Below are positions 1 to 13,895 of a stretch of 64,000 nucleotides of DNA, piece by piece. The position numbers were made by a program, and so were the translations under genes. Location of the stretch: contig JASJZH010000005.1 of NCBI GenBank assembly GCA_037178975.1, forward strand, positions 3,224,001 through 3,288,000, in the 5' to 3' direction. The notes below the pieces were generated by a model. That model was not told the DNA's origin, did no database searches, and was given only the letters and a program-made list of their open reading frames with translations. Within the stretch, counting starts at the first letter, position 1. Each line of letters starts with the position of its first letter. The stretch is from Oscheius tipulae. Taxonomy: Eukaryota > Nematoda > Chromadorea > Rhabditida > Rhabditidae.

Positions 1-2524
1 CTGCTTCGACTGTAGAGAATCGGCCTTTCAAGACCTTGGCGATCAGAGGGAAGGCCCTGTAGGCCATTGAGTTGCCCATGATCATGATTTTGGCCTTTCC
101 TTCTCCGTACTGATATTCAAACTGTATAGTTTCTGTCTGAACTTACAGCGATGCATCGCATGGGTGGGATCTCATGGTAGTGAGTCCATTTCTCTGCTTG
201 ACTGTCTCTCTGACAGGGAATCTTGAAGTAGACTACTCGACTCTCCCTCTTGTTCCATTTGATGGCTTCATGTCTAAAAATTGACAAAAGGTGAGAAAAC
301 TATCAACACTTTTGCCTCATCTACCAGCTTCGCCGTCCTCTCACACCCTTGAAAAGCCAATAGACAAAGGCGGGGATATTTTGATGAAACATGGTACCCT
401 ATTCTGCAAGTCAATTAAATTCTAGTAATTAGTGTGACTGAAAAGTAACCGTATTTTTAAAGAACGATTTTTGTAGTAAGTAAATGTTCTAGGTACAGTA
501 ATTAGATGTTATGGAGTACCCTAACACTGAGGCAATTGCTGAACTTTATTAAACTTGGAAAAGGAGTGCTATGTATCATCAAAATATCAAGAATCAAACC
601 CAAGTTGCTACAAAATTTGAAAAACCAACATTGAGGGCCAATCCGTGATGTTCATCTGAGAGCACGGAATGACGAAACCCAGCGTGCCAACTCAACTGTA
701 TGCTACGATACGCAAGGAGATTTCAAAAACAGCTACGTATCGAAGCCTATGGATAAGATTTTGTGCGCAACAGGACCCTTTTTAAAAGGTCCCGACGCCC
801 CAGATACTCACTGCTACTGGTAGCCTCTGACGTCCTCAACGAGCAGCACTGATCGTAGATTGGGAAGGTCAGGAACAGGAAAGAGAGACAGCAGACAGAG
901 ATGACTGTGACGAACAGAAGTGAACATTTCAACAGAAAATTCTCAAGCCATTTTAGAGGAGAAAGGGAAGGGGGTACCTCAATCGAATGATGGAGAAAAA
1001 CAGTAAGTAGGAGGATGACCAGGAAGAGTATTAGACTGTCTGAAAAGGTTTTGCCAATACATAAATGACTGAGACCTACGCATGGCATCGATATCCTGCT
1101 TGTCCATCATATATTTGGCCGCCACGATGATCGGCCAGTGGACCAGGTACATCACATAGGAGATATCTCCAATGTAGACCGGGAGGAGAGAAAGGATTGA
1201 CTGAGAGTTTGAGGATAAGAGATCAGGTAGCCGAGAACCCTGAAATAATCTTGTGGCTGAAAAAGGAAGGGTACGACACCTCATGACAGATTGGTAAACG
1301 AAGGGTGGATTGAGGAAGACCAGTACGCAGACGAACAACATTGAAGGCTCGGAGAACTGATTTAGCCAAGGAGTGGTCTCTTTTTCTTGAACTGAAACCT
1401 TTTATTAGTCTCGCTCGTACTCTCTAGACATTGTCCCAGTTGCACCATCTCGGGAACCAGACAGTTCCTGGTCCGAGTTGACTCTGCAGCTAGACAAATT
1501 CGCGCCTGTCCTGCCAATAAGCGGATCCTGTATCGCTTTATCTTTTTCAGTTATATCCCGTACCATCTCGCCAGGAAAACTTTCCCTCAGAACCCAAAGA
1601 AGCTTCCCGATTCTCTCACGTACCGACTCACTAAGATCATCGTGCTCTTTTTATGATTTATGTAGCTATGATGCACAGAACGGTTGGCGGAAATCCCACC
1701 TTCTCCTCCTTTCTCCTGATCCAATAAAGCTCGGTGCTCTTCCAGCGATTTATAGCCTTCGTATCGAGGCTCGTAGCAGAGAGTTCCGACTAGAAACTGC
1801 CAGATTCGACTGGGTAGGAGACTGTAGGAGATCTTATCCGGGGTCACTAGTTGAAAAATCAGGGAACAGGCCATGATCAGAAAAAGGGTTACTCTTCTGA
1901 AAGCTCACGCTTTACGGCTCGAATTGGTCACATACCGCTTGACCGGACTCAAAAGATTCGTTCCCTGAATGATGAAGGGAGCTATAACATAGAACTGGAT
2001 CTCAACTCCCAGCGACCAGCAATGTACCAGAAATCGAAAGGAGACGACCTATCATCGCATTGATCAGCTGTCTAGCATGTACTCACACCTGATCCCAATA
2101 TCCGAGAGTCTCAAACATGGGTTGGACATTGGATACGAAGCCGAGACTCCATTGCAAGTCTGTCTTCAATTGATCCTTGTCCACACCAAAGAGCAAAAAC
2201 GAGAGACCTAGAAGAGTATAGAGATACCAGCTGACTGTTACCAATATAGACCCCTGTCAGAATTATATGCATCAAGGGGACGATCCTTTTGAATCTTCTG
2301 GTATAGAAGTCTTTCAGTTGACTAACAGAGAGTGAGTTTTTGGACAGAATGGTAGTCATGAGGAATCCGGACAGGACGAAAAACCTGTAAACTGTAGTCG
2401 GCACCTGTGTCACTTACATGTCAACTCCGACAAATCCTAGAGGAAAAAGTTTTGGCTGAATATGAAATAGAAGAACCAGAAGGATGGCGACTCCTCTAAT
2501 GGCCTGGAGGTCATACCTCTTCAT
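1..2524 (-). CDS. OAC/NRF-6-like membrane acyltransferase (Acyltransferase 3 + SGNH), partial at left edge
   Basis: Multi-pass membrane O-acyltransferase of the nematode OAC/NRF-6 family, expected to transfer acyl groups in an internal membrane. The start ATG is at 2524. Exon 1 (2524-2418) encodes the first TM segment with the family motif RGVAILLVLLFHIQP, including the conserved His. A 33 nt intron splits the signature GFVGVD/MFFVLSGFLM, and exon 2 is about 2384-2242. Further exons carry WSLGVEIQFYVIAPF (about 2010-1930), LLPSRIWQFLVGTLCYE (about 1830-1770), ILSLLPVYIGDISYVMYLVHWP (about 1200-1120, written with its usual family spacing) and a last TM ending LHHSIE (about 990). The segment near 140-20 reads KIMIMGNSMAYRAFPLIAK, the start of the C-terminal SGNH-type domain, so the 3' end lies outside the window. 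The 420-740 stretch is probably intron. Family assignment is from recognised motifs; the substrate is unknown. Confidence 0.85.
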
Positions 2525-4093
<1,569 letters not shown>

Positions 4094-4483
4094 GTCTATT
4101 TCTTGCTGAAAACTGAAAATGAATCGAGTGAAAGGATGGAAGGGAGAGAAAAGAAATCGTTTTATAAGCGGAGGAGGACAGAGAGTACAGAGCTCTGCTG
4201 GCAGTCGATAGTGTGTATTTGAAGGAAGCTGTCCGTTCGCCACGCCCAGTGGGCGTGGTCAACGGAGAGCGGCCGATATATAAGGGTACAGTCAATAAAC
4301 GCACCACGTCGCCGCTCGCCTCCGCTATTCGTTTTCTTTTTTTCTTCTTTGACTGGGTCTACTTTTTCTTTTAGCGTGCCTCTCACCCTGTCTCTCTGAA
4401 CCCGGACAGGTCTCCCATACTCTCTCTCACTCTCTCTCCTTCACACTTTCTCAATCTGAACAAGTACCTTCCAGAACCCAGTC
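4094..4483. promoter_or_regulatory. bidirectional H2A/H2B promoter
   Basis: The 390 bp between the two divergent start codons carry a minus-strand TATAAAA at 4166-4160 (for H2A) and a plus-strand TATATAA at 4277-4283 (for H2B). Roughly midway is a perfect 19 bp palindrome, CCACGCCCA-G-TGGGCGTGG, at 4240-4258. CACGCCC is a KLF/Sp-type GC box, so two opposed copies could serve the two genes. Pyrimidine-rich tracts follow towards H2B. The TATA and palindrome are seen directly; the factor is inference. Confidence 0.7.
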
Positions 4484-4898
<415 letters not shown>

Positions 4899-4969
4899 AC
4901 ACCTCAATCTGGCTCCTATTTATGTGTATATGTATCTATCCTGTCCATCACAACTGATCCTCGAATAAA

Positions 4970-5914
4970 GGTTCCAACGGACTCTTTGTTTTGGGTCAGA
5001 GAGAGAGAGAGAGGGGGAGGGTTGGTAGACGACTGGACCCTTTGAACTGGTCCCAATCGATAGTCGAGCATCCAGGCGAGTGACGAGATGCCGTGACCCG
5101 GTCAACTGTCCACCAGTCTACCTGCTGATGAGAGGTGATTTCGAAGCTTCAGATGAATTCATGGAACAGATGCCAATCTTTACGAAGAATATTTTTCTGA
5201 CACTGAAGAGGATTAGCTGAGGATTTAATGTATTTCGCGCAGGTTCAGACTCCCAAAACATCATTCTTGTTCCCGATGTTTGTGTCTCTGGTACGCAGGG
5301 AATATAATATAACATAGAGAATAGAATAGTCGGTAGGAACGAAGCTGGACAGACGAGGAACTGCTAATCAGAGGGTCCAAACAGTACTTAATCTGTACTG
5401 ATGGGCTTCTTCAATGTAGAATTCTCAGTGGACACCAAATTCTTTCAGAATGGAAGATGTCAATGTAAAGCCAATAAGAGAATGTTTTTCACAAACGCTA
5501 TGACCAATAGTTGTTTTAGCTTTTCTCTGAGCTTTAAAATTACCGACACTTTGACAGAAACCGTGATTTTTCGAGGACCTGGTGCCTCTAATACGGAGTT
5601 AAAGTTAATTGCTGATCTTGTTTAGCATAGGATATCCAGTGAGCATGAAGCTTGAACAAGGCCAATGCAAACAGATCCAAGCTGTTGTTCATGGTACGCA
5701 GTCAAATAACGGTCCATCTCATTGTAGAATACTCAGTAGAACAGGGACTGGATTCCAACTGACTGTCGAGAAACCTCTGAGAGTCGAGGAGAAACCCAGA
5801 AAAGAAAAATTCACTTCCAATACAATCAGCAACAAGACAATGGGAAATGATGGAGATTTATTACAGAACATGATTGTTAAATTGTACAGAAGAAGGAGAT
5901 CGTAGCCGTGAGAC
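4970..5914. other. intergenic region between H2B and H4 (GA repeat, no firm gene)
   Basis: Contains a short (GA)n tract at about 4998-5014. Plus-strand open frames at 5401-5625 and 5609-5905 look partly codon-like but lack a good start and splice logic, and the second overlaps the H4 3' UTR. The H4 polyadenylation signal (TTTATT on the plus strand, about 5857-5862) lies here. Confidence 0.5.
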
Positions 5915-6267
<353 letters not shown>

Positions 6268-6535
6268 GGTTCTGAAATCAGTAAAAGTTCATATTTCGAA
6301 ATCGAGGGCGAAAAAAATGAGAGAAAGGAGGTGAGAATCGTGACCTAGGCGGGAACTGGACGATCGATTGGGCGCTCATATACCCAGAACCGGGGACACC
6401 ACGCCGTGTTAAAATCAAAGCGATGCGAGGCGGTCGCGCGACGGTCAAGCGCGAAAAGCAGGTGTTTTGAAACATTCTTCGCCAAGCACACTTTTCCTCT
6501 CGACCCTTTCACTTCCACCTTCGGAATCCTCCAGA
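6268..6535. promoter_or_regulatory. divergent promoter of H4 and the 6536 gene
   Basis: The 268 bp between divergent starts contain a TATATGA-like element for H4 on the minus strand at about 6382-6376 and GC-rich sequence (GGGCGCTC, GCGAGGCGGTCGCGCG) beyond it. No TATA box is apparent for the plus-strand gene. Confidence 0.45.
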
Positions 6536-7580
6536 ATGAGCGACGACGAGACTAGCCGTGACGGTGAAGAACTCTATCCTATCGAGTTGATGCATCCGTC
6601 GCATCGTCTCGATACATCGAAGCTGGACAAGGAAGACGAGGCGGAACTCTCCATAATTGAGGATAAGATTAAAGAAGCTGAGAGCTTTGAGCTGACTTTT
6701 GAGGTGAATAGTTTTTCTTCTTTTACCGAGCCGGTGTGAATCTATTTTGGCATCACTACTAGCCATTAGAGCCATCACTTTGGCCCTGTAAACTTCAACT
6801 TGTCCTTGTTCTTCTCATCGTTCTTTATCCTGTACTTGTTTAGCACATTGCAACTCTTATCCTGTCTCTGACAACATCGTATCTTCCCTGTCAATATGTG
6901 ATAGGGAAATCTTGAAGTATTTGCCAATCTGACACTGTCAAATCAATATTCTCTACCCATGTCCTTGTTAGCCTGACTTTTTAAAAACCAAGACACTATA
7001 TGACCCGTTGTAGTGACTGTCACGTCAGTGTAGCAACTGTCTGTCATGATATATCGAGTCGTTGAAATCAATTAATTCCTTTTATAGCCTATTTCTGTCA
7101 ACATGTCTGTTTCTAACCTCAAGTGTTTGTCCGGTCAATTTCTGTTGGATCAAAGTACGGGCGTCTTGGCCCGAAGGCAGATAGCCTACTGAGCTTCATG
7201 CTTCCAGGTAGTCGAGACCTCCACAACCAAAGAGCCAGAACATGCCCCGAAGAGAGACGCAGAGATCGACAAGATCCTTTCTCCAGTAATTCATCAGAAA
7301 GAAAGTAGACTACTCACGAACGAGCAGTTTGAGTTCGAAGAAGAGGCTCCGGAGAACGATGAGAACGATCCTCCTCCAGGATACGAGTGAGTCCTTAGCC
7401 TCTTTTTATTTTAGTAAGCCACAAACTTCCAGACAGCCCTTGAGGTCCTCATTCAAGCGGAGTCCGACCGCTCACAAGCTGGCCCAAGTGTTCAGTACTC
7501 CTCCCAGTCGCAAGAGAAAGTCCTTGGAAGACGATTCCGATGTCCGAACTCCCAAATCGTCCAGAAGAACCAAGATCTGA
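6536..7580 (+). CDS. unknown small nuclear-type protein (acidic N-terminus, basic C-terminus)
   Basis: Three exons, 6536-6703, 7208-7386 and 7433-7580, join in frame (phases 0 and 2) to 164 residues. The protein starts MSDDETSRDGEELYPIEL, is rich in acidic residues up to about residue 115, has EFEEEAPENDENDPPPGYE at the exon 2 end, and finishes with a basic Ser/Pro tail containing PPSRKRK and SSRRTKI, which look like nuclear localisation signals. Possible CDK sites (TPPS, RTPKSS) lie in the tail. No domain was recognised. It shares a promoter with H4, so S-phase or chromatin-related expression is conceivable but only inferred. The 500 nt first intron shows no further exon. Confidence 0.65.
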
Positions 7581-7964
7581 AGATAATGTAATCCAAAAAT
7601 TACACGTTGTCCGCAATTCTGTCATTTACCCATGTGCAAAATTATGAATCTCTCCACTGTGTCCAAGCTTTCTGACACGAAATATCATGTCAATGTTAAT
7701 TCCTCGAGACATCAGTTGCTCTACTTTGTAGTCGTAGCATTGTTTGTTCAGCATGCTGTTCCATCCCAAGGTGGGATATTGTCACGATCAAGTCAGCATT
7801 TTTGAATTTTCCAATGCTTTGCAAACTTGTGGCCCTTGATCCGTTCTATAGCTTTGCTGTACATCGGGAAGTCCAAAAATGCTGTCTTGATGACGAAAAC
7901 AACGCATACGCAGTTGCGTATCTTGACTTCAAATAGAGGTTGCATTGTTGCGTTTCCACCTCTT

Positions 7965-8324
7965 ATGTCCCCACACTCCCCATGTCCAATTCCGCAATTT
8001 TCTTCTTTTCAGTACGGTCCCCAGCTTCCATGGACACTCCTGACAAGTTGCAGTCGAGTCGCAGTCACCGTCTCGTCCGAGATTTACACAGTAAATTTGG
8101 AACATTTCCCCGCTGAAATGTGGTTCTTTCAGCAAGACACATCGCAGGACGATCATGGCACCGGAGAACTAGATCGCGGACACTTCCTTCTGGACAGCAG
8201 CCCTCAGATGCCCTCCCGCTGGTCGACGATGACTGACTTGTCTATTGAAGAGCATCGAGAGGGAGAGGACGCTCTCGACGATTTATCTGCTCAAAGACGA
8301 AGAAATTCTACATGTGAGACATAG
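7965..8324 (+). CDS. possible small gene with acidic C-terminus
   Basis: A frame is open from 7827 and has an ATG at 7965. A 42 nt segment at 8091-8132 (GTAAAT...TTTCAG) looks exactly like a local intron and, being a multiple of three, can be removed in frame. The tail reads SIEEHREGEDALDDLSAQRR and ends at 8324, 38 bp from the convergent gene at 8362. An alternative reading starts at 8030 (MDTPDKLQSSRSHRLV) and ends at 8236. No family was recognised; the choice of frame is uncertain. Confidence 0.35.
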   Translation: MSPHSPCPIPQFSSFQYGPQLPWTLLTSCSRVAVTVSSEIYTVNLEHFPAEMWFFQQDTSQDDHGTGELDRGHFLLDSSPQMPSRWSTMTDLSIEEHREGEDALDDLSAQRRRNSTCET

Positions 8325-8361
8325 ATTATGTCAAATTAAGTTTATTGTAGAAAATATTTAT

Positions 8362-8604
8362 TCACCCAAAAAAGACCAGATCGTTATCGTGAGTCCCGGT
8401 GGCAGTCTTCGAGGCTTCCCAAGTTGATCCCTCTCCGTTGTTGCCTCCCCAGCCATTGTATCTCCACAGCCCGGAGCCGCCGTTGTATTCTTGGGCATTG
8501 TAGTAGGAATGAGGGAAATAGTTTGTTTGTCTCTGGTCTTGTCGCTTGAAGCGGTAGCCAAAGGCTGTGATTATTAGTGCGAGGAGAAGGATGAGACGGA
8601 ACAT
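8362..8604 (-). CDS. small secreted peptide, Tyr/Asn/Gly-rich
   Basis: A single-exon 80-residue protein. It opens with a clear signal peptide (MFRLILLLALIITAFGY), followed by a KR dibasic site and a Tyr/Asn/Gly-rich stretch (NYFPHSYYNAQEYNGGSG). The stop codon overlaps the polyadenylation signal (TGAATAAA), so the 3' UTR is minimal. It lies beside two other minus-strand Tyr-rich secreted genes (9869-11575) but lacks their C-terminal Cys module. Extracellular, cuticular or eggshell roles are possible, and no function can be assigned. Confidence 0.7.
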   Translation of the reverse strand: MFRLILLLALIITAFGYRFKRQDQRQTNYFPHSYYNAQEYNGGSGLWRYNGWGGNNGEGSTWEASKTATGTHDNDLVFFG

Positions 8605-9092
8605 GACTGGTAGCTGAGAGAGACTTGTAGATGTTCGAGAAAGAAAGAACCCGTTCCATCTAGGCATTGTCTATCAGTGAAAGAGAGTCGAGCAGAGTTT
8701 GCTACATTGAGGGCTTTGTAGTCAGGGGTTGTCTTCCCCGTCCAGCATCGGTAGATATCTTCTCTTCCGTATTGTCTCGACAGAAAAAGAGCCTCGTCTC
8801 GAAAGGACCTCCATGAAAAATCCATGTTTTCCTCCTTGGTAGCCTAAAGTTCCAGAGAGTCCAATTAGACAATTCATGTTTTTTTTTGTGAAAAAATGCT
8901 GTTCTTCAAAAAGTTTTCCAAGTAATAAAAGCCTCGGACTAGAATTCAGTAGAGATTATGAACTTCAGCATAGCGGTATTGCTGTGACGGTGTTCTGTCT
9001 GCCGCTGCTCGTAGTCGTCCTCTACATTCTGCTGTGTCCGATGAAGCGCATCGACGGCCATCGAGCGACTGGAACAGAAGACACTGGAGACA

Positions 9093-9591
9093 ATGGATCA
9101 CACTCTTGCCACCTCGGTACCGCTACAACTGACCGAGGAGATCAACAGCTGCGCTCTCGAGGAAGCCGTCGTCATGGGTAAGCAGCAACAGCAGCAGTAG
9201 GAAAGCGATTGGAAAAAGAACGATAAAACAAGCAGGTAGATAATGTTCGTTATAAACTTGTCTAATAGATACTAGCTGGTCTTTTTGATTTTTTGAAGGG
9301 TGAAGAGGAGAACTGGGTCGGATTGGAAAGTCACCCCCGCTAACGTGACTGTTTGGCTAAGAATGGTTGACTGGATATGGGAGTAGATGCTAGTTGACAC
9401 CTAAGATAGGCTAATAGGTTACTAGACAGTCGTATACCGGCTAATTAAATTGACCATCTCTTTCAGCAGATCACGCTGTTTCTATTAAATTTTGGAGAAC
9501 TGGAATAGGTCTCCTACTTATCAAACCGAATCTTCTGGGAGTTGGAGGAGTGGACTACCCGGGAAGCACAGCTGCGCTAGACAGTCTATAG
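9093..9591 (+). CDS. possible small two-exon gene, unknown
   Basis: Exons 9093-9177 and 9467-9591 join in phase (ATG G|CA) to give 69 residues starting MDHTLATSVPLQLTEEINSC and ending GGVDYPGSTAALDSL. The acceptor is CTTTCAG. The frame stays open upstream of the ATG to about 9045. A hydrophobic stretch in another frame just upstream (GIAVTVFCLPLLVVVLYILL, about 8975-9035) might belong to a 5' exon, but no frame-correct splice was found. No family was recognised. Confidence 0.35.
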
Positions 9592-9868
9592 GTAGGTGCA
9601 TAGTTTAGAATTATTCACGCATTCCTATTCGAGGAAAAGTTACCAAATACTTGACAACAACTAAAAAAATAATTCCTTTGACTTATAGACCACTTTTGTG
9701 GATTTGAGTAGACTGCTGTGTTTTTTATTTGTCGTCCTTTCTGCAAGGCTCCGCATGAAACTTTGGGTTTAGACTAACACTAGCTACAGAATTCAATGGA
9801 GAGGATCTGCTCAAAGTAACTTTACTATGTACAGGCAAAATCAACAACATCAAAACAACTGTCTCTCT

Positions 9869-10284
9869 CTAACCCCTGACCGGACATCCTCGCCCATTAC
9901 AGGTGATATAGAAAGCGGCAAGATCATTTCCAATCCTCAGATTCCCGTTCCCGTCATTGTGCACTCCTCCCCCGCTAGGCTGCTGGGCGTAGCTGTTGCT
10001 GTAGTAGTTGTTGTAGCTAAACTCAATTCATTTCAAAGTAAATGTTTTTCTTACTTGTAAGGATAGTAGTAGTTGTTGTACTGTTGCTGCTGTTGAGCAT
10101 ACTGCTGCTGGTAGTACATTCTGGGATCGGTATTGTACCCATATCCAGAATTGTATCCAGTATTGTAAGCACCGTATCCTCTGTAGTAGTTCTGACCATT
10201 TTGTACTCCGTAATAGCTGGGCGCACGGGCATATTGGCCAGAAACCAGTAGGAAACAGAAAGGAAGAAGGATAAGTGTGTTCAT
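9869..10284 (-). CDS. Tyr-rich secreted protein, paralogue 1 (125 aa)
   Basis: Exons 10284-10055 and 10016-9869 join across a 38 nt intron (phase 2) to 125 residues. Signal peptide MNTLILLPFCFLLVSGQYA is followed by Tyr/Gly/Asn and Gln-rich sequence (YYRGYGAYNTGYNSGYGYNT; YYQQQYAQQQQQYNNYYYPY). The C-terminus carries NLRIGNDLAAFYITCNGRGC, matching the next gene's DLYIGNSLATLYLTCDGRIC, so the two are paralogues of identical length. Tyr-rich secreted proteins often become crosslinked in extracellular matrices such as cuticle or eggshell; that role is inference. No known family was recognised. Confidence 0.75.
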
Positions 10285-10616
10285 GATCTGCAATAGAGCT
10301 TCATGAGGCTTATGCTGTCGGTGTCTTTAGGGATTGAAACAAGAACCTGTACTCTAAACCCCAATAAAATTGAATGAGACTAACCTGGAAGGGTACTGCA
10401 GATCTCCTCTAATAGAAAAAATACTCCCAGATTCTATGCCAGCTTATTTATACAAGCAGTCCAGAATCGTAAACTTTACGCCCATCCATTTACCCAGTTT
10501 CGCGACCCTTTTCCCCTTTAGGGGTTAAGCTGGCGGTGAAAGTCTGGGGCAACAGCTGGGAAGTACACTCTCTCCCTATCAGTCGCTCTATCCTTTTAAG
10601 ACTATGAAAAAAAACT

Positions 10617-11575
10617 TTAACCTTGACAAATACGACCATCACAAGTTAGATACAAAGTTGCCAAGCTGTTCCCAATGTAGAGATCCCCAGCAGCGTTTCG
10701 ATTCCAACCAGTGCTGGCTGGCTGATAATTGTAGGTGGGACGATAGTACGTACTGAGACCAGGATAGTTCTGACTGTAAACGAAGGGGTTGTTCTGGTAG
10801 TAGTTGTTGTAGTAGTAGTTCCGGTAGGTTGGCCAGGGATAGGTACTGAAAAGATTGAAATTTTGCATTTTTGAGCTGTCCGATGAATATGTTTTGGTTT
10901 TTCATACCCCATACCTTTCTGATCTTGGTAACCCAAAAAAGCTTCGCAAAAGAGACCTGTTCCCAAAGAGATGGAACAGATCCACCTCACTAATTCTCGA
11001 GACCAAGAGTCTTTTCGACCGAAGTGGGTAATGATAACCACAGATAGCTAATTGTAAGACGCATAACCTGTCGAAAATAGTTCGTTGCGCTTCCTATAGG
11101 CTTCTTCCACTGTTTTAGGATCCCTGCTGACTTCCTACATTCCTTTTCCCTTGGACTGTCTCTGAACCCAGAGAGATCAAGAAAAAATCAAGAACAGTGA
11201 TGTTTGTCTTTCGGAATCCCTTTTTTTTTTACTAGAGTGTTTGTCAAAAATTTTCTTCGTTTAAACGGAGCCAGAACTAGAAACTTGTCTCATCAGCGAA
11301 TACGTTCCCTGTTCGAATTTAGGCGACCGAAAAGTAAGATTCTGGTCTCAAAGGTACGGAATTCTACCTGAGTATATCGTTCTACCATCTCACAGTTTCA
11401 TTCAAACAGTCTATTTCTCGCCTCACCCATAGGTAGTCTGTCGTGTATTGTAGGAAGGATATGACGTCATCTGATTGTAGGCATGTTGGTTGTTGTAAGG
11501 AATATAGCTGTACGTCATCGGAAACTGACTTACTGTTCTTTCAAAGAAAAGAACAATCAACAAAATCAGCCTCAT
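10617..11575 (-). CDS. Tyr-rich secreted protein, paralogue 2 (125 aa)
   Basis: Exon 1 is 11575-11427 (signal peptide MRLILLIVLFFERTVSQF, then a Tyr/Asn-rich segment) and exon 2 is 10845-10617. The 581 nt intron splits a Gly codon (TATGG|T) and the frame closes. The product is 125 residues with repeated Tyr/Asn blocks (YRNYYYNNYYQNNPF) and the C-terminal module DLYIGNSLATLYLTCDGRIC followed by a stop. The same length and module occur in the gene at 9869-10284, indicating tandem duplication. The two conserved Cys probably form a disulphide. Confidence 0.75.
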
Positions 11576-13020
11576 AACTTCTGAAATTCGTAACAAACTT
11601 GACAGGGAAAAATAAGTAGAAACAAGGTCAGAACCAAAATAGTCGCATTGATTCCGTTCACACTTGACAGTGGAAAAAGCGGTTCTTGTGGGTTTACAAA
11701 AGAGAGAGACAGCCGATAAGTAACTGACCAACAATGCGGAATTCGCTTAGAACGGAGCGAAAGAACAGTGTCACAGGTTTTTCTGAGAGTCAACATGCTG
11801 TTTATAGTCGCAGAATGTTCTAATTGAGGTAGTAACTGTCAGTTTTTTGATGGTTTGACCTGGGAAACTGACGTTTTTACGAACTTTCTCGGGAAACCAA
11901 CCAGTTTTACTGCTTCTTGGAGTACATCTCGTGGTTCTTCCTTTGATCTACAGGTAGTGGGCCTCTCACAAGTTCAACTTCTCTTGTCAGGATAGTCTAG
12001 CTAGCGCGTCTTATCTTAACTGAGTCTCTTCTCCTCCCCCTGAATTTCTTTGACAAATGCTTTGAGTCCTTCACATCATGCATTCCCATCTGAAATGGAC
12101 TGTGTCCCGTTCTACTCACGCGAGCTCTGAAAGTAAGCTGCTTGTGGAATATACCATGACCGTAAGCTGTCAGACAGATGTCTATCTGCAAGCTGATGTC
12201 TTCTAATCTCGAAAACCCATGCTTGTACTGTAGAAGTAAAGCAGCTTTGAACCCCTTTCCGGTTTCTACTATGCTGCAGTTTCTGTTCTTAATAGTCAGA
12301 AAAAGTTCGAAATCTGGTCTCCATCGAGAAGGATTCTCTATAGTCGTTTTCTCTCTTCTCTGAGGTCCTCATGTTCAACCTCTGGTGATCAGACGAGCTT
12401 AAAATTGTACATTCATCCACCGACGAAGAGCTCTACCTCCTCGACGATCCTCTTGAGCGGATTTTGCGGATAAAGTGTCGAAGATACCAATAAAGATGCC
12501 ACGATTACGTCTCTGCAAAACCTGGCAATCATATTTAGGAGAGAATGTATGGACTGGAAAAAGTTATTTTGATACAAGATTAAGGACAGCCATCTCTGAG
12601 AAAACTCTCCCGGAACACCCCTTGCCCAAATTACTACCACTTTTAGTGCCCCTCTCGTCTAGACGACCATCATCCATAATAAATAAGCTTTGACTCATGC
12701 TGTCAGACGACCAAAAATATTCCTTCTCGAGGCAGTCATCTGGTCTCTGTTCTCTCCCGGGACAGAGACTGATTGGAGGATGCGACTCGAAAATAACACG
12801 CGTAGACTGAACTGCTTTTTGCCCCCGACTCTTGAAAACAGGTACTTTTAAGAGGTCGTTGTCTATCTTTTCTCATGCTTCTTTGTATCCTCCCTTTCCG
12901 AAATCTGTGAGGTCCATCCCGAAGAATCGAAGACCACGGGAAACGTGTACCCGCCCCGCCCTTCAATTTCAGAGCCTTCGTTCATGTCTAAACATTGATT
13001 ATCTGGATTTGTGGTGTCTT

Positions 13021-13058
13021 ACAAAGTTGTAGAACGGATCAAAATCTACAACATTGCA
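13021..13058. repeat. dispersed TTGTAGA...TCTACAA hairpin repeat, copy 1
   Basis: Reads AAAGTTGTAGAACGGATC followed by AAAATCTACAACATTGCA. TTGTAGA pairs with TCTACAA around a GATCAAAA-like core. Related copies lie at 15749-15780, 19203-19240 and 21361-21395. Confidence 0.7.
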
Positions 13059-13895
13059 AAACTTCATTAGTCATCCGAGTTAACATTTGAACTGGAAAAG
13101 GGAGACGGAAGTGGTGTGTAATAATGTGCTGCGTAGAACAATCTTTGGGCCGTATCTGCTGTGGGCAGATAAAAGCTGACCGTTTCTGAGAGGAAGTCAC
13201 GAAAAAAAGTATGTTTTTCTGTAGGAAGTTTACGGGCATTTTGCGTTCTGTGTCCCGCTCCCAGTCTCACCCCGGCTGTCTCTCTCGCTCCCACTTCCCC
13301 TCGGCCTAGGTCTCTGCGTCTCACGCGTCTAGACACTCTCTGTTAACTGCACCCCGTCCGACCGCGACAACAGCAGCAGACAGCCCCGGAGTGAGAGACA
13401 GAATTCTCTTCTTTTCAAACCCCCTGTTGTCCATTTATGAACTTTCTATAGCCCTCTTGTGAACACATCATCCCCACTGTTTTCGGACACGCAAAATGCT
13501 TGATTTATACAAAGAATCTGAGCCGTGTTATTTTGAAAAAAAACAGCTGTTCCAATTTCGGGAGGAACGGCCTTGTCTTGTCGGCTAGTTCACGCGCTCA
13601 CAAATCACTTTAAATTTATTCGAGACGCTCATTTTGGATAGGGAAATTGGCCGATAAAAAGGCCACTTCGAGGTAGCAGATGAATACTTTGAATCCCTGG
13701 GTTTTTAATATGTTAAATGTTATTTTCACACAATTTTTGTCGGAAATTGACATAAAAACTGGTCTATCGAGACCTGTTTGTTCTGTACAGCATTTTTAGT
13801 TCTTTATTTGGTCTTTTTCTACTCCTCACCTCGTCCTATTGCTTCGTATCCCAGTGTAATCGCGGAAGTCGCACGCAAACTTCTACTTTCCCGAA

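Noticed and set aside
5401-5905. Two plus-strand ORFs between H2B and H4
   Set aside because: No plausible start or splice, and the second runs antisense through the H4 3' UTR.
10022-10054. A 32-33 nt intron in Tyr-rich paralogue 1
   Set aside because: A 38 nt intron (donor AA|GTAAG, acceptor TTTAG|C) closes the frame better.
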